Source: Lonicera japonica
Taxonomy: Eukaryota > Streptophyta > Magnoliopsida > Dipsacales > Caprifoliaceae
Direction of reading: 5' to 3'
NCBI GenBank assembly: GCA_021464415.1
Contig: CM038469.1
Coordinates: 22,835,901-22,899,900 of the forward strand
DNA: 64,000 nt
Shown here: piece after piece, positions 45,375 to 57,315 of the stretch
How the letters are laid out: each line of letters begins with the position of its first letter
How positions within the stretch are numbered: position 1 is the first letter of the stretch
Notes under the pieces: generated by a model
Told to the model about the DNA's origin: nothing
Database searches by the model: none
What the model saw: only the letters and a program-made list of their open reading frames with translations
Made by a program: the position numbers and the translations under genes

Positions 45375-47807
45375 GATAGCTTCTGGTTAGGGTTTGAGGT
45401 GTTAAAGTTAGGTTAGAGAAACTTTATGGTAATCAAAGATGTCTACTGAAGGTGATTTACATAAAACAGGTGCGCCGCAAGAAGAGATTAAAGAACCTCG
45501 GGTCAATATGACTATATCCAAGAAAGGAAAATTTTGGCATGTTGTTGTGTCACGTGCACAATATTCTTGTTCAACAAAGGTTACACAGTGCACTGGTTAG
45601 AGTGTCAGCCAAACCCACTTCATGGCTCGATAATGATTTAAAAGAGTACAATTTAAAGGCGTGTATCATTATCCGGTTAAATTGAGCTCATAACGCCATG
45701 TACTATGTCATGAAAGAGATGTCAGCGCGAAGTATATGGAATAAGCCCAAGGCCAAGCACATGATGAAGGCGATTAATAATAGTGTATATTTTAAGAAGA
45801 AGAATTTTTAGGTTGACTATACTAGGGGTACACTGATGAGTGACCATAGTAAGATTGTCTCGAGTCTTGAAAGCTTGGAAGTCAAAATGGATGATAAGCA
45901 TATGGTTATTCTGCTCCTAAATTCGTTACTATAGTCTTATAAGCATCTTAGAACCACATTTCTTTATAAGAAGGAAAAAATTATTTTTGATAGAGTAACG
46001 GCGATGGTATTAGCCAACGAGAAACAGTGAAAGAGAAGGGTGATGCCTCCTTAGAAGCGGTTGTGGCTTGGGGGAGGGGATAGAAGAGGCAATAGGGAAG
46101 ACGAGGAAGGTTGCATTCCAAGTATAAACCTAAGGAGGAGGCTCTAGATGAACGTTTCAAGTGTAAGCCAAAGGGACATTGGAAGAAAAATTGCCCTTTA
46201 CTAAAAGGCGGTTAGAAGAAGAAATAAATAGAAATTGTTAACACAATTATTTCAATTGGAGAAGACTTTGAGAGTGTGCTGGTCGTAACTTTAAGCATTA
46301 GATTTGCAAGTGAGTGGATCTTGATTAGTGGGTGTTCATACCATATGTGTCCTGATAAAAGCTTAATTTTTACCTTAAAGGACTGTAAAAATGAAGATGT
46401 ATAATGGGATTGTTCATACTCTAGGTGAAGTCTAGTATGTTCCTTATTTGAATAAGAAATTAATTTCTTTTGGTGATTTAAACTTCAAGGGTCAAAAGAT
46501 CGTGATTGAAGGTGGAGTGCTAAGGCTTCTCTTATGCACGTTAGTGGTAATGAAAACTAGGGCTCTGTGAGCAATGTGTTATTTGTAAGAAGACTAAGGT
46601 AAAGTTTGGTAGCATAATTAACTGCACTAAAGGGTTGCTCGATTATGTTCACACGGACATTTGGTGTCCTTCGTAGACAAAGTCCTTGTGTGGGTAAATG
46701 ATTACTCAAGGTAGACATGGGTTTATCACATGAGGTATAAAGACCATGTGTTTTAGGTATTCTTAAGGTTTAAGATGAAGGTGGAGAATCATATTAGCAG
46801 ACAAATTAGGGTGATCATATTTGACAACGACGGCGAGTACACTAGCGATCCTTTTAAGGAGTATTGTCAATAAGAAGGGATTGTCCGTTGCTTCACCACA
46901 AAGGGAATGTGACAGTAAAATGTAATAGAATAAAGGTTGAATAGGACCTTGTTGAAAAAGATGTAATCTGTGCTCTCAAATGCCGTGTTGGGTACGCAAT
47001 TTTGGGCTGAGGCCTTATCTTGTACTACGTTTATTATGAATCGATTGCCACGTTCAAGCCTTAAGTATATATAAGACTCTAGTGGAGGTTTTGTCGGGAT
47101 CTCATGATAGTTACGACACTAACCACATATTTGGCTGTCCAGGATATTATCACGTTCATGATAAAATTGATTCAAGGACCCGAATAGCTTTGTTCAAGGG
47201 TACAATTGATAGGGTTAAGGGGTTAAAATTATAGTGTTTTCAAGATAAGAAAATAGTGATTAGCAAGGACGTTGCTTTCGATGAGGCCTCTATGCTCAAA
47301 ATTTCTCCGGTGGAGAAAGTCAATTCTTTTGGGGAAAGGGAGAAGAAGGTGAGCAAAGTGGTGGTGCAAATGGAGGTGACTCTTTCTTTGGGTCCTTCGA
47401 GTATGGGTTCGAGTTCTACTTTCAAGAAGGACAATGAGACTCCCACAGAAGGATCTAGTCAACAACAAGTTCAATAAGAATAAAGGTACCATAGGTACGG
47501 TACCTCCATCTTTAGCCCGTGATAAAGAGCCTAGGCCTCGCAGAGCACTGCAACATTGTGGCTATGAAGAGCGTTAGCTTATGCATTAGTGGGTTTTGGG
47601 GATGAGTTGACTTCAAATCGGGAGGCTATGGGTGATAGAAAAGCCGAGTAGTTGAAGACCATGAGGAGATGTAGTCAGTTTATAGGAATGAATCTTGGGA
47701 ACATAACACGCTACCGAAAGGGAAGAAGACGGCCGGTTGCAAGTGGGCGTTCATGAAGAAAGATGGGTCTCATTAAATTATTGGGCTCAGTGATCTTGTT
47801 GTGAATA
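45375..47807 (+). pseudogene. Ty1/copia gag-pol remnant
   Basis: In plus-strand order: gag pieces; a zinc-knuckle relic with the first cysteine lost (46158-46192, 'KCKPKGHWKKNC'); a protease relic 'ISGCSYHMCP' in which the active-site aspartate codon is changed (46315-46353); an integrase start 'LLDYVHTDIW' (about 46635); and core pieces 'DNDGEYTSDPFKEYCQ' (about 46823). A possible start of reverse transcriptase ('CKWAFMKKDG', about 47737) follows. Dozens of stops and shifts. The order protease, integrase, then RT marks it as Ty1/copia. It is cut at 47808 by a fold-back element. Confidence 0.75.
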
Positions 47808-48631
47808 TGTGAGAATCCGGATCCATGACCCAAAATTCTCTTTCCTTTTTATTTTGAAGGAAAGCTTTTTTTGTAGAGTCGCCAATTTGTTTTACAAGAA
47901 AACAAACAAAAGATCGTGCAAAAGATAATTTGAAAACAAAATATATTTCATACGTTTGAAACCAGAGATTTATTTAATAACTTGTTTCGTTAGGGTTCGG
48001 GAACTACGTTACAAATTGGGAAGGTGTTAGGCACCCAATTCGCCTTTTCGGTCTCTTAATGGATCATGTATTTAATTTCTATTTTAGACATCTTACAAGT
48101 AGTTTGAATAGTTTTCAAAATAGTCCTTTTCGGATAAATTTAGTTTAAAATTGTATTTTGAAATCAAACTCGAGCTTTGCGAGCGCCTATGTATTCATTC
48201 GAAAAGGAACTACGAGACTCTGATTTCATTCTACGAATGAATACGTAGGCGCTCGCAAAGCTCGAGTCTGATTTCAAAATACTATTTTAAACTGAATATA
48301 TCCGAAAAGGACTATCCTGAAAACAATTCGAACTACTTGCAAGATATCTAAAATAGGAATTAGACGCATGATCCATTAAGAGACCAAAAGGGCGAATTGG
48401 GTGCCTAACACCTTCCCAATTCGTAACGTAGTTCCCGAACCCTAACAAAGTAAATTTTCAAAATAAAACTCTGGTTTCAAACGTATTAAAGATAGTTCCT
48501 TTTCGAATTATCCTTCGTACGATCTTTTGTTTGTTTTCTCGTAAAACAAACTGGCGACTCTACAAAACCCGTTTTCAAATAAAACCGAGAACGAGGATGC
48601 CTCTCGGGTAGCAGGGGTCCGGATTCTCACA
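47808..48631. repeat. Fold-back repeat built from two R-type LTR ends
   Basis: The left arm 47808-48201 begins TGTGAGAATCCGG; the right arm 48234-48631 is its near reverse complement and ends CCGGATTCTCACA. The spacer is 32 bp. Both arms are the 3' half of an R-type LTR, facing each other. The flanks GAATA and GAAGG share only three of five bases, so a target duplication is doubtful. Transcribed, it would form a hairpin of about 390 bp. Confidence 0.85.
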
Positions 48632-49770
48632 GAAGGGCCACACTTTTTTCACCAAGACATATTACCTACCATCACCTATTATCGTTCACGCGTGAAAGTC
48701 AAACAAACTTATATCTAAAAAAAATTGAGAGAGGTGCTCAATTTTGGCCTTGCACCTAAAGGTTAATTGTACGATACAGCAATTCATGGAAAATATCATT
48801 TCAGATGGCTTGAACTCGATTGTATAATTGGAGAAAATGATTCCATTTTGGGACGAGATCAATCTAACACAAATACGTATAACTCATACTCTAAATTTAC
48901 TTCTCGTAATAAGTCAAAAAAACTATAAAATTACATACTTGCATCGTATTTATTTAGTAAAACCTAAATTGGAAAATCAAATAACATTTTCATTATTCAC
49001 TTTGTAATCTTTGAAGGGTTTTTGGAGAAAATCCACTAGGCCCTTAGGTTAACAACAGTATGCATTGTTGTGTGTTGTTTTTTATGGATAGCAAAAATCA
49101 TGGGGTCTATTATTTTGATAAAATATAAATTAGCTATTTTAGATTTTTCCCGAAATATATGATGCGAAAGAAAAGTAAATATCAGGTTCATTAGAAAAAA
49201 GTTATATACAAATTAAAGAATCAGGAAATAATATATTTGTAAATTAACGGCTTATGTTTGACCAAATTTCAAAAAGAGTGCAATGTTAATTTTGCATTTA
49301 TTTTTTGTGTTGTAAATTTTTATGGTATCGTAAACAATTAATTTTGCACCGCATGTTTTTTAGCAGATTGCTATGTCTAAGAATTTAATTGGCAGTGCTT
49401 TAAAGTTATTTGAATAAGTTGCAAATTTAAACCCATTTATTAATGAAATACATATATATACATGATATTTTGTTTGGGTTATATAAAGATAAGTTTGTAG
49501 TCATTGTTTTTTAGTACATTATTATGTATTTGTGTTTACTTGATATCACTTTAGACTTGTAATAGTGATACATAAAAAAATAATTATTAAAAAAATAATA
49601 ACACATCATGCAAAACAACATGTGCATTAAACTTTTGGGATTGGGCGAAGTTAAATTTGCGCAAATTAAACATGATTTTGTGCAAAGTTAAGTTTGTATA
49701 AAATACAATTTTAGTTGAACACATAATTTTAAGATAAAATTGATAAACAAGGAACCTACACTAACATTAA

Positions 49771-49847
<77 letters not shown>

Positions 49848-50138
49848 TTTAAAATAGCCTTATTTCACAAAAATATTATAACCTAGATTTTTCTCAAAAA
49901 AACATTTTCTGGAGGTCTTTTTCACCCATTTCCTAATCTAACGATATAGAATAACGGGGTTTTCCATTTTGTTTATTTAAATGAAATAAGAAGTTTTAAC
50001 TGTTGAGGAGATTAATTTGATTATTAATTAAGAGGTATAATAGGACTTTGGATTTCTTGAATTCATTAACCTCTTAGGAAAATATTGTATTTATAACATT
50101 ATGTATGTGCTTCAATATGAAGGGAAAATTTCAAGTAA
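48632..50138. other. AT-rich intergenic stretch
   Basis: I see no gene, LTR end or protein similarity here, apart from the AAT microsatellite. Base composition is strongly AT. Confidence 0.5.
49770..49838. repeat. (AAT)n microsatellite, about 23 units
   Basis: An uninterrupted run of AAT units is followed by a short A run. Confidence 0.95.
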
Positions 50139-50142
50139 TTAA

Positions 50143-50481
50143 GGACCATATTTATAGAACGCACTATTTAGCACGCTTACCGATAGAAATTTTTGATGAA
50201 ATTTGGTGGCAATGTTCATCATGTGTAGAACATCTATGCTAAATTTCATTAAAAAACTCAACCGTAAAGTGGGTTAACTACAAGATTGAAAAATATTGGT
50301 CCAGAAATAGATATATAAAATCCAATATTTTTCAATCTTGTTGTAAACCCACTTCCTGGTTGACTTTTTTTACGAAATTTGGCAGAGATGTTCTACACAT
50401 GATGAAGAACTTCCTCACTAAATTTCATCAAAAAATTCCATCGGGAAGCATGCCAAATAGCCCGGTCCGTAAATATGGTCT
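50143..50481. mobile_element. Fold-back MITE, 339 bp
   Basis: The two halves are reverse complements over their whole length (about 80% by eye), starting GGACCATATTTA and ending TAAATATGGTCT. The centre is near 50305-50325. TTAA lies directly outside both ends (50139-50142, 50482-50485). No coding capacity, hence a non-autonomous DNA element. TTAA could be a piggyBac-type duplication or a TTA/TAA duplication of the Harbinger type. Confidence 0.75.
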
Positions 50482-50485
50482 TTAA

Positions 50486-51106
50486 ATAGTAGTCCTTACT
50501 TAAAATGCACCCTCAATATCAATATCATCATAATCACAAAGTGTTTTACCATGTTTGTCAAAATTTTAGTTTTATTTGGAAGCTCTATGATTAGAATAAG
50601 TACCTGATATGAGAGCCGCAAGGAACCTTAGAAAACATAAGTTTCCGACTAAGAGCTTGCCCATATTTTAAGTCAAAAAATGAAAATAAATTTTGTTTAA
50701 CGATTGACACGAAGTTGTTCCTTTCTCCTCGGTCATATTTATATAATTAAGGATGGTATAGAATGTTTCTTAAGAAATATTTAATGACATGAATAAATGT
50801 TATGTTATATTAATTGTTCTATTAATTATTCTATTTATTTTGTAATGTTGTAATTGTTAATTTGTTGTGTTTTGTAATTTTCTTCTTCTTTAAACAATTT
50901 TGTACATTTTCACTAATAACTAGATTAATTTGTAAAACATTTCCCAAAAAAAGAGAGTAAAAAGAATTACAAGAAAAAAATATAAGAACCTAACTTTAGG
51001 AAAATGTGTAAATTCATTTTAAGTGGGGTAAGTTCACAATAGTGGTTTAGAGTTAAATTACTACATTTAAAAATTTTAAGTGGGTGAGAAGCTAAATTGG
51101 GGAGGC
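50486..51106. other. AT-rich intergenic stretch
   Basis: No gene or recognisable element; several T-rich and A-rich runs only. Confidence 0.45.
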
Positions 51107-51132
51107 GGGGGGGGGGGGGGGGGGGGGGGGGG
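51107..51132 (+). repeat. Run of 26 G
   Basis: An uninterrupted homopolymer, preceded by 'ggggaggc'. It could form a quadruplex, and its length is unreliable in any assembly. Confidence 0.9.
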
Positions 51133-52166
51133 CATTTAAAATCACCATTTTCAACTCTCGACTAGCGACAGGTCTTGAGTTCAATTCCTGCTTTGGCATG
51201 AATGTACTTAAAAAAAATTTCACTAATTGCATTTATTAGTGGGATAAACTTATAAGAGAATTTTTACCATAAATAAGTATATATTGATCAATTATCCTTT
51301 TTCAAAGGGTGGCTCAACTTAAAAATGGAGTGGATGGAGACGAAATCAATCTTCGTTTAACTATTCTTTTAGGGTATAATTATATTCTGACCCTGTAAAG
51401 TCAACAATTCTAGTTTTATGAACTTTGCTCATGAACAATTAAAGTTGAGGAATGAGTAAGTGCAAGATAATGGAGAAAAGAGCATATGTTTTTTTTTGAA
51501 AGGTGGCTCTCCCGGTCAATTGATGGTAGGTTTGCTTTACGCCTACCATCTGGTAATGGCAATGATGATTTTAATTGTTTTGACTTGTCTAAGAAATAAT
51601 AAATAATAGACGACTCCACTAACGCGATATATTATTTAAAATCTTAGGCTGCTAGCGAATGTTTTTTTTTTTAAATGATAGAGGGTACCAAATTTAAAAT
51701 ATATGTTCAAAGTTATTATTGCCCATTACAATTTTTATTATTAATTGATTCTCAGGAACTGAGGGACTGGAGGAATTAATTCGTAGTCGAATTAAGAATA
51801 TTCCAGCTTTCCATGGGAAGCGTAAACTCTTCTCCTTAGGGTCGTAGCCTTATATATGTGTTGTCTTTGGCTCTTCTCATGATTACAAGAATACTCACGA
51901 ATTAGGGTTTGTGCAATGGAGAGAATAAGGGACAATCTAGGTGAAACTATAGCCCCCACTCAGTACAAGATTTGACGACGAAAGGAATATGATAGAAGAA
52001 TATAAGGATCAATTGAGCCCGTGTTGTCGATCCGTTTACATCAACTCCTGTTTGTGCTGAGACTGCATTAAACCAAAAAGCTCTCTTAAGTTCAGTTTGA
52101 ATGCCTGACTTTAAAGATGAAAGTTGGTTTTGAAGTCTGGAAATTGGATTAGGAAAATCTGTTTAT
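51133..52166. other. Intergenic stretch, no gene called
   Basis: The 67-residue minus frame at 51416-51619 has no recognisable motif. A tRNA B-box-like string at about 51176-51190 hints at a SINE but lacks the other hallmarks. Confidence 0.4.
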
Positions 52167-53330
52167 CTTCTTGTGAGAACCCGCATTTTTCCGACGGCGG
52201 ATCCCATGGCGGCGATTCCTTCGATTTGCTGATTAATTTTGGAAAATAAGTTTATTTTTAGAAAATATGAAGGTTTATAGGAAAAATTTTAGAGTCACCA
52301 GTTTGTTTTACTAAACAAACGAAAGTTTGTGTAAAATATGAGCATTTATGAATTAAACGGCCTCTTAAACATAATTATTGCGAAACCAAATATTTTGAAG
52401 GTTCGGGGATTAAGTTACGAATTGGAAAGGTGTTAGGCACCCAATTTTCCCTTTCAGTCTCTTAAATAGAATATGCGTGTAGTTATAATCAAATATTCGC
52501 ATGTTTACTAATATTATCGCATATCAGTCCGTAATTTTAGAAAATCGGGATTTTGGGGTGGGGATTGAAGACGTGTTCTTCGTATTTTGCCCTGACGATT
52601 TTTAGAAATCAATGTGTGTGTGTGTGATTTAAAAATGATTTTTGAGAATGAAAGATAATAAAACAAGTGTTTTTAGCAAAATTCAGGACTTTTCGAAAGC
52701 TAATTTGATTTGGAATTGAATATCCGGTAATCCTTGAGATTTCTTCGTCAAATAATTTATCACAATTTAATTTGTTAAATTGGAATTTGACGAATTCAAA
52801 ACTCTCATGTTGGATATTTAGCTAGATATCACGATTTATGGATTAAATTGGATACAACTGCTAATTAATTCCTCAGCGGATTGAGACTGATAAATCGGTA
52901 ATTAACTGATAAAAATTTATATCCAAAAAATGATTTTGACTCATTCCACGCCTTTGGTTTTCAAAATGAAGCTCAAGTATAAAATTTGGGCTTATTTGGA
53001 GATGAATTGGATACATAAATTAATTAATTTCTCATCAGATTGAGACTGATAAGACAATAACTAACTGATAAAAATTATATCCAAAAAATTATTTTAACTC
53101 ATTCTAAATTTTTAGTATTAGAAATAAAGCTCAAATATGAAATTTGGACTGATTTGGAGATGAATAGCAGTGTCTACAAGCAATTAATTGAAAATAACAC
53201 TAAAAAAAAATTAATTCATATTGCGACGAAAATTACCTCAAATCTTCAAAAACGAAAGTAGAGAATTTTGGAGCACCTTTCCTGAAGTTTCAGCCTTTTT
53301 TCATGCCTCAAAAGTGGAGAAATAGAGGTC

Positions 53331-53338
53331 TATTTATA
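53331..53338 (-). promoter_or_regulatory. TATA box of R4 LTR
   Basis: TATAAATA on the minus strand, 25 bp downstream of the nearest palindrome-like repeat. Same placement as in R1. Confidence 0.55.
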
Positions 53339-53362
53339 GCTAGAGGAGAGACAAAGAAACAT

Positions 53363-53760
53363 CTGTCGCCAAGACAGTTGTTCAGGATCTGTCGCCAAGA
53401 CAAATGTTAAGCATTTGTCGCCACCAAAGGTTTTCGCGATTTTGACGAAACGGTGCATCGGATTGACCTTATTTTTTGACATGTCGTTCCCCATGATAAA
53501 ACCCACCTGCTGACCAATTTTCATAATTTTTGGACATCGGGAAGGCCTTCATTTGATTTTTTGAACTAAAATCCCAGTGTCTCGAATTCCCAAAGATCCG
53601 ACCATCGGATCAAGCTGATTTTTTAATATGTTTCTCCTGGTATTATTACCTAGCTCTCCAAAAAATTTCAAGTTTTTATGAAGTCGGAAAGTCCCTCAAA
53701 CAAAAATCCTTAGAACATTTGTCTTGGCGACGATTGTTAAGCATTTGTCTTGGTGACATA
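53363..53760. repeat. Interrupted palindromes CTGTCGCCAAGACAG in R4
   Basis: CTGTC-GCCAA-GACAG at 53363-53377 and a nearly complete copy at 53389-53402. Partial copies follow at 53416-53424, and inverted forms ('tttgtcttggcgac', 'tttgtcttggtgac') lie near 53718 and 53740. Here the dyad has a 5-bp centre rather than being a strict palindrome. Confidence 0.7.
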
Positions 53761-54944
53761 TATTATCTACTTGCGACGGTTTTTGCGATTTTAGGAAAAC
53801 GGAATATCGGATCAACCTGAGTTTTTGATATGTCTCTCTACATAATATATACTATCTCCTGACCAATTGTGGACTCATTCGGACTTCGGGAAAGTCTCCG
53901 TTTAAATACCCGAAGTGAACTCCCAGTGTTTTGAATTTTAGGAGATCCGGTTGTCGGAACGAGCTGATTTTTGAGTATGATTCTCCTTTTTGCAATACCT
54001 AATAACCTTAAAAATTTTAGGATGATCATGAATCAGGAACTATCATTTTCATTCTCTGTGACGCCCCGAGTTCCGTTAGGAGGGAGAACCTCCGGAACAC
54101 GGTTGATCACGGAGACGTACGCGACGGCGGAAGTGAGTAAAAAGATAAATATCTCTGGCGTGGAAGACAAATATGCAAAGGTCTAGTACATAAAACAAAA
54201 TCAACTGGGAACATGCTAGAACTGTAGCTTCCCCTCCTGTTAACTCGTGCCTTACAGATTAGTCTGTACCGTTGCGCACCGGTTAACTAAAATGTAAGTC
54301 ACTTGTCCACATTAGGCTAACATTCAACCATAGACATGTTCCTCCAACCCATTATAAAATAACCAAAAGAATAAAATTAAAGAACAGTAAATGTCCGCAA
54401 AATACATACATTAGCAATACAAAACTGTCACAAAATAGTCATACACAATACAATCTCCATAATCTCGAGCAGGCTACATAGATAGTACAAACATGGCTAC
54501 TTAATAGAAGTTGGGTTATGGTACAATAAGATAGATAACATGGCCTTTCAGTAGTGAAAGGCCCTCACACTACAGTATCAGAGGAGACTAAGACTTGTCG
54601 ACCTTTCCCTTATCAGCTCGTCCCGTACCATCCTTAGAAGCACCTGTGTAGGAAAAACTGTGAGCCAAACGGGCCCAGTAGGAACTATAGGAGTTATGAG
54701 AAAAACATGTATAAGTAGGAGAGGCTTTATAAAGTGAGTTTGTGAGTAGTCCGTATACATAAATCATAAATAAGTATGTAAACAATGTAATATATACATA
54801 GTCTCAAGACACCGCGACCAGGCCTACATCGTATCAACCATGTATAATACTCACGTCTAGGATTTTTCATATCTACTGTATAGAGATAGCCGGCACTCGG
54901 TTTCTTCTGCCCAAGGCAGGGACCACCTACCAGGTCCACCTAGA

Positions 54945-55063
54945 CGCTACCTCACGCAGCCACACAGGCATACGCTACCTCACGCAGCCACAAAGGCATA
55001 CGCTACCTCACGCAGCCACAAAGGCATACGCTACAATAATCTCACGTAGCCACTAAGGCTATA
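54945..55063. repeat. 28-bp tandem repeat in the LTR
   Basis: Three units begin at 54945, 54973 and 55001 (CGCTACCTCACGCAGCCACA...), followed by a longer degenerate unit to 55063. The 5' LTR has the same array at about 62014-62131. Confidence 0.9.
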
Positions 55064-55814
55064 CGCTACTGGTAATAACCATCTACCTGGTACGAGCGGT
55101 GTTGACTACTCTGTATAAGGAAAATCATATTTTTCCCAATCATAATTATAAGATCATATACATCATGTAAAAAGGTATAGTAGTCCATTTCATGAGTATC
55201 AAGTGATATAAAGTGCGTATCATAAGTTTACTTTACTATACGGACTGATAAGTACCTGCGCGCTAGAGGCCAGGAACAAGGGTTTGTCATAAATCAAGGA
55301 AATGGAAGAAATACTTGAGGAAATATGATATACTACATTTTATAAGAAATAAACAACCATTTCCCTCATAATTTATAGGCTCAAAGTGCATATATACGCA
55401 GCAATAGGTGTATACCTAGAAAATCCCCAAATTTGTATAAAAATGGTGATTGGGTGCATAAACTCTTAAAATAGGTTTTAATAATAGTGTTCCTACCTCA
55501 ATAGTGTTCAACCTTCACCACCTGAGCCGCGGATCGAGCCCTAAACGACGGAGGCGCAAGATATCATGGTTGAGCTTGAAACCCTAGCTTGGTGGATGTG
55601 AAGAAAGGAAGAAGATGAAGGAGATTATGTGTTTGATTCTTGATCTAGGTTGAAAAAGGTGATAAAATATCCCTCATGAGCCCTTCTCCAAGCTCTCACA
55701 CTCCTCTCTACTTTCTCCCTAAGCTTTAGACGAAATGGATGAGGAAATGGTGTGAGAGTTGTATAAAAATCGGGTCCAAGGTCAAAAATATCATTTTTGA
55801 CCGCTACAGTGAAG

Positions 55815-55852
55815 GGGAGTCGACTCCCTAAAACCTATGGAGTCGACTCCAT
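55815..55852. repeat. Palindrome pair GGGAGTCGACTCCC / ATGGAGTCGACTCCAT
   Basis: A 14-bp palindrome at 55815-55828 and a 16-bp one at 55837-55852. In the 5' LTR the second is a perfect 20-mer, CCATGGAGTCGACTCCATGG (62902-62921). Confidence 0.9.
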
Positions 55853-56257
55853 GGTACTGGAATTTTGTTCATGCCCAGAATTCCTTGTTTTTGCCACCAA
55901 CTGATCTTGTAACCTTATTTTGACCAACAAGAAGTGGGAATTGAGTTCCGGGCAAAACACGAAAGTTCTTGGAAATTGAAATACCTTTCCAATGGTATAA
56001 ATTAGGTTCCATTTGGATCTAAAATGAAAAAGTTATGATATCTAGAATGACTGAAGGTCGGTTTGTCGGGTAAGTTTAAAATGTGAGATTTTGCAAATTC
56101 CGACTCGGGTACTCTACATAACCCTTTCCAACTTAAAAGATGAATGTAATAACATCTCTAAAATAGTGTGGAAGTATTTCCTACATTTGGATACGGCCCA
56201 AGCACACTCTCGCGTCTCGGTCATAAAATGTGGTACATTTGCTCTACGGTTGTTACA

Positions 56258-56270
56258 ACCTCCCCTCCTT
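56258..56270 (-). promoter_or_regulatory. Polypurine tract of the Tekay element
   Basis: AAGGAGGGGAGGT on the minus strand abuts the 3' LTR, after 'gaggacgaaatttctt', as in the large-LTR element. Confidence 0.9.
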
Positions 56271-56352
56271 AAGAAATTTCGTCCTCGAAATTAAAATAGA
56301 AGGAAAGGAAATTACCTCATTGTGATAAGTGTGGGTACTTAGTTTGTATCTC

Positions 56353-57315
56353 TTACTCCAGCTCCCACGTAGCTTCTTCTGTCCCATGATGTTGCCAAAT
56401 CACCTTGACGAGTGGGATAACCCTGTTACGAAGAACTTGTTCCTTCCGGTCTACCACTGCTACTGGATGAGTCTCATATGACACATCTTCATTAACTTCA
56501 AGTTCCTCGACCGGAGTTACATGTGAAGGATCAGGTGTATACCTCCGAAGCATGGATACATGGAATACATCATGGATTCGCTGTAACTGTGAGGGCAATG
56601 CTAGGCGATATGAAACTGAACCAACACGCTGGATGATTTCAAACGGTCCTATATACCGAGGGGCTAACTTTCCCTTGTTACCAAAACGGACAATACCATG
56701 TCGAGGCTTGACCTTAAGAAATACATAGTCACCCACTTCAAACTCAAGTGGTCGTCTTCTCTTGTTGGCGTAACTCTTTTGTCGACTTTGGGCAGTTAGT
56801 AACCGTTGCTTGATAAGTTTAATCTTCTCCGTAGTGTCTTGCACTAACTGCGGTCCTAAAATTGCTGCTTCGCCTGCCACAATCCAACAAACGGGAGATT
56901 TGCACGGTCTTCCATATAATGCTTCAAATGGAGCCATTCCAATACTGGCTTGGAAACTATTATTATAGGCAAACTCGGCAAGTGGTAAGTACTCATCCCA
57001 ATTCCCACGAAAATCAAGTATACAGGCCCGTAGCATATCCTCAAGGATTTGGATTGTCCGCTCAGACTGTCCGTCAGTCTGCGGATGAAAAGCTGTACTA
57101 AAATCCAATCGAGTGCCTAACGAACGCTGAAGTGCTTCCCAGAAACGCGAAGTGAATCTAGAATCACGGTCAAACACTATTGAAACTGGGATACCGTGAA
57201 TTCGAACGATCTCGTTAATGTAAAGTTTTGCCAACTTTTCTAAGGAATCGGTCTCCCTGAATTGGTAGGAAATGAGCCTACTTGGTAAGTCGATCCACAA
57301 TAACCCAAACTGCAT
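56353..57315 (-). pseudogene. Tekay integrase C-terminal part with truncated chromodomain
   Basis: This frame holds the second half of integrase: the second catalytic aspartate within F-D-R-D (plus 57161-57180), the glutamate of Q-S-E-R-T (about 57051-57069), a GPY/F-type region ('YIGPFEIIQRVGSVSYRL') and a C-terminal chromodomain that binds chromatin marks and directs insertion. Real homology begins near 57258; residues before it are out of frame. The chromodomain stops at TAA 56353-56355 just after TWELE, while the following codons still look chromodomain-like (KYPHL). The frame is separated from the rest of pol by the lesions at 57255-57280. As it stands no single full-length integrase would be made. 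Confidence 0.85.

Larger units (their letters stand above)
54057..56257 (-). repeat. 3' LTR of the Tekay element
   Basis: 2201 bp. It holds the conserved terminal block (54057-54130), an acceptor-like site (54644), a 28-bp tandem repeat (54945-55028), a donor-like site (55496) and two palindromes (55815-55852). Confidence 0.95.

Noticed and set aside
51145..51215. tRNA or SINE signal: 'gagttcaattcctgc' resembles a B box
   Set aside because: I found no cloverleaf, no clear A box at the right distance and no target duplication.
51416..51619. 67-residue minus-strand frame as a small gene
   Set aside because: No motif, signal peptide or repeat support; the length is expected by chance in this much sequence.
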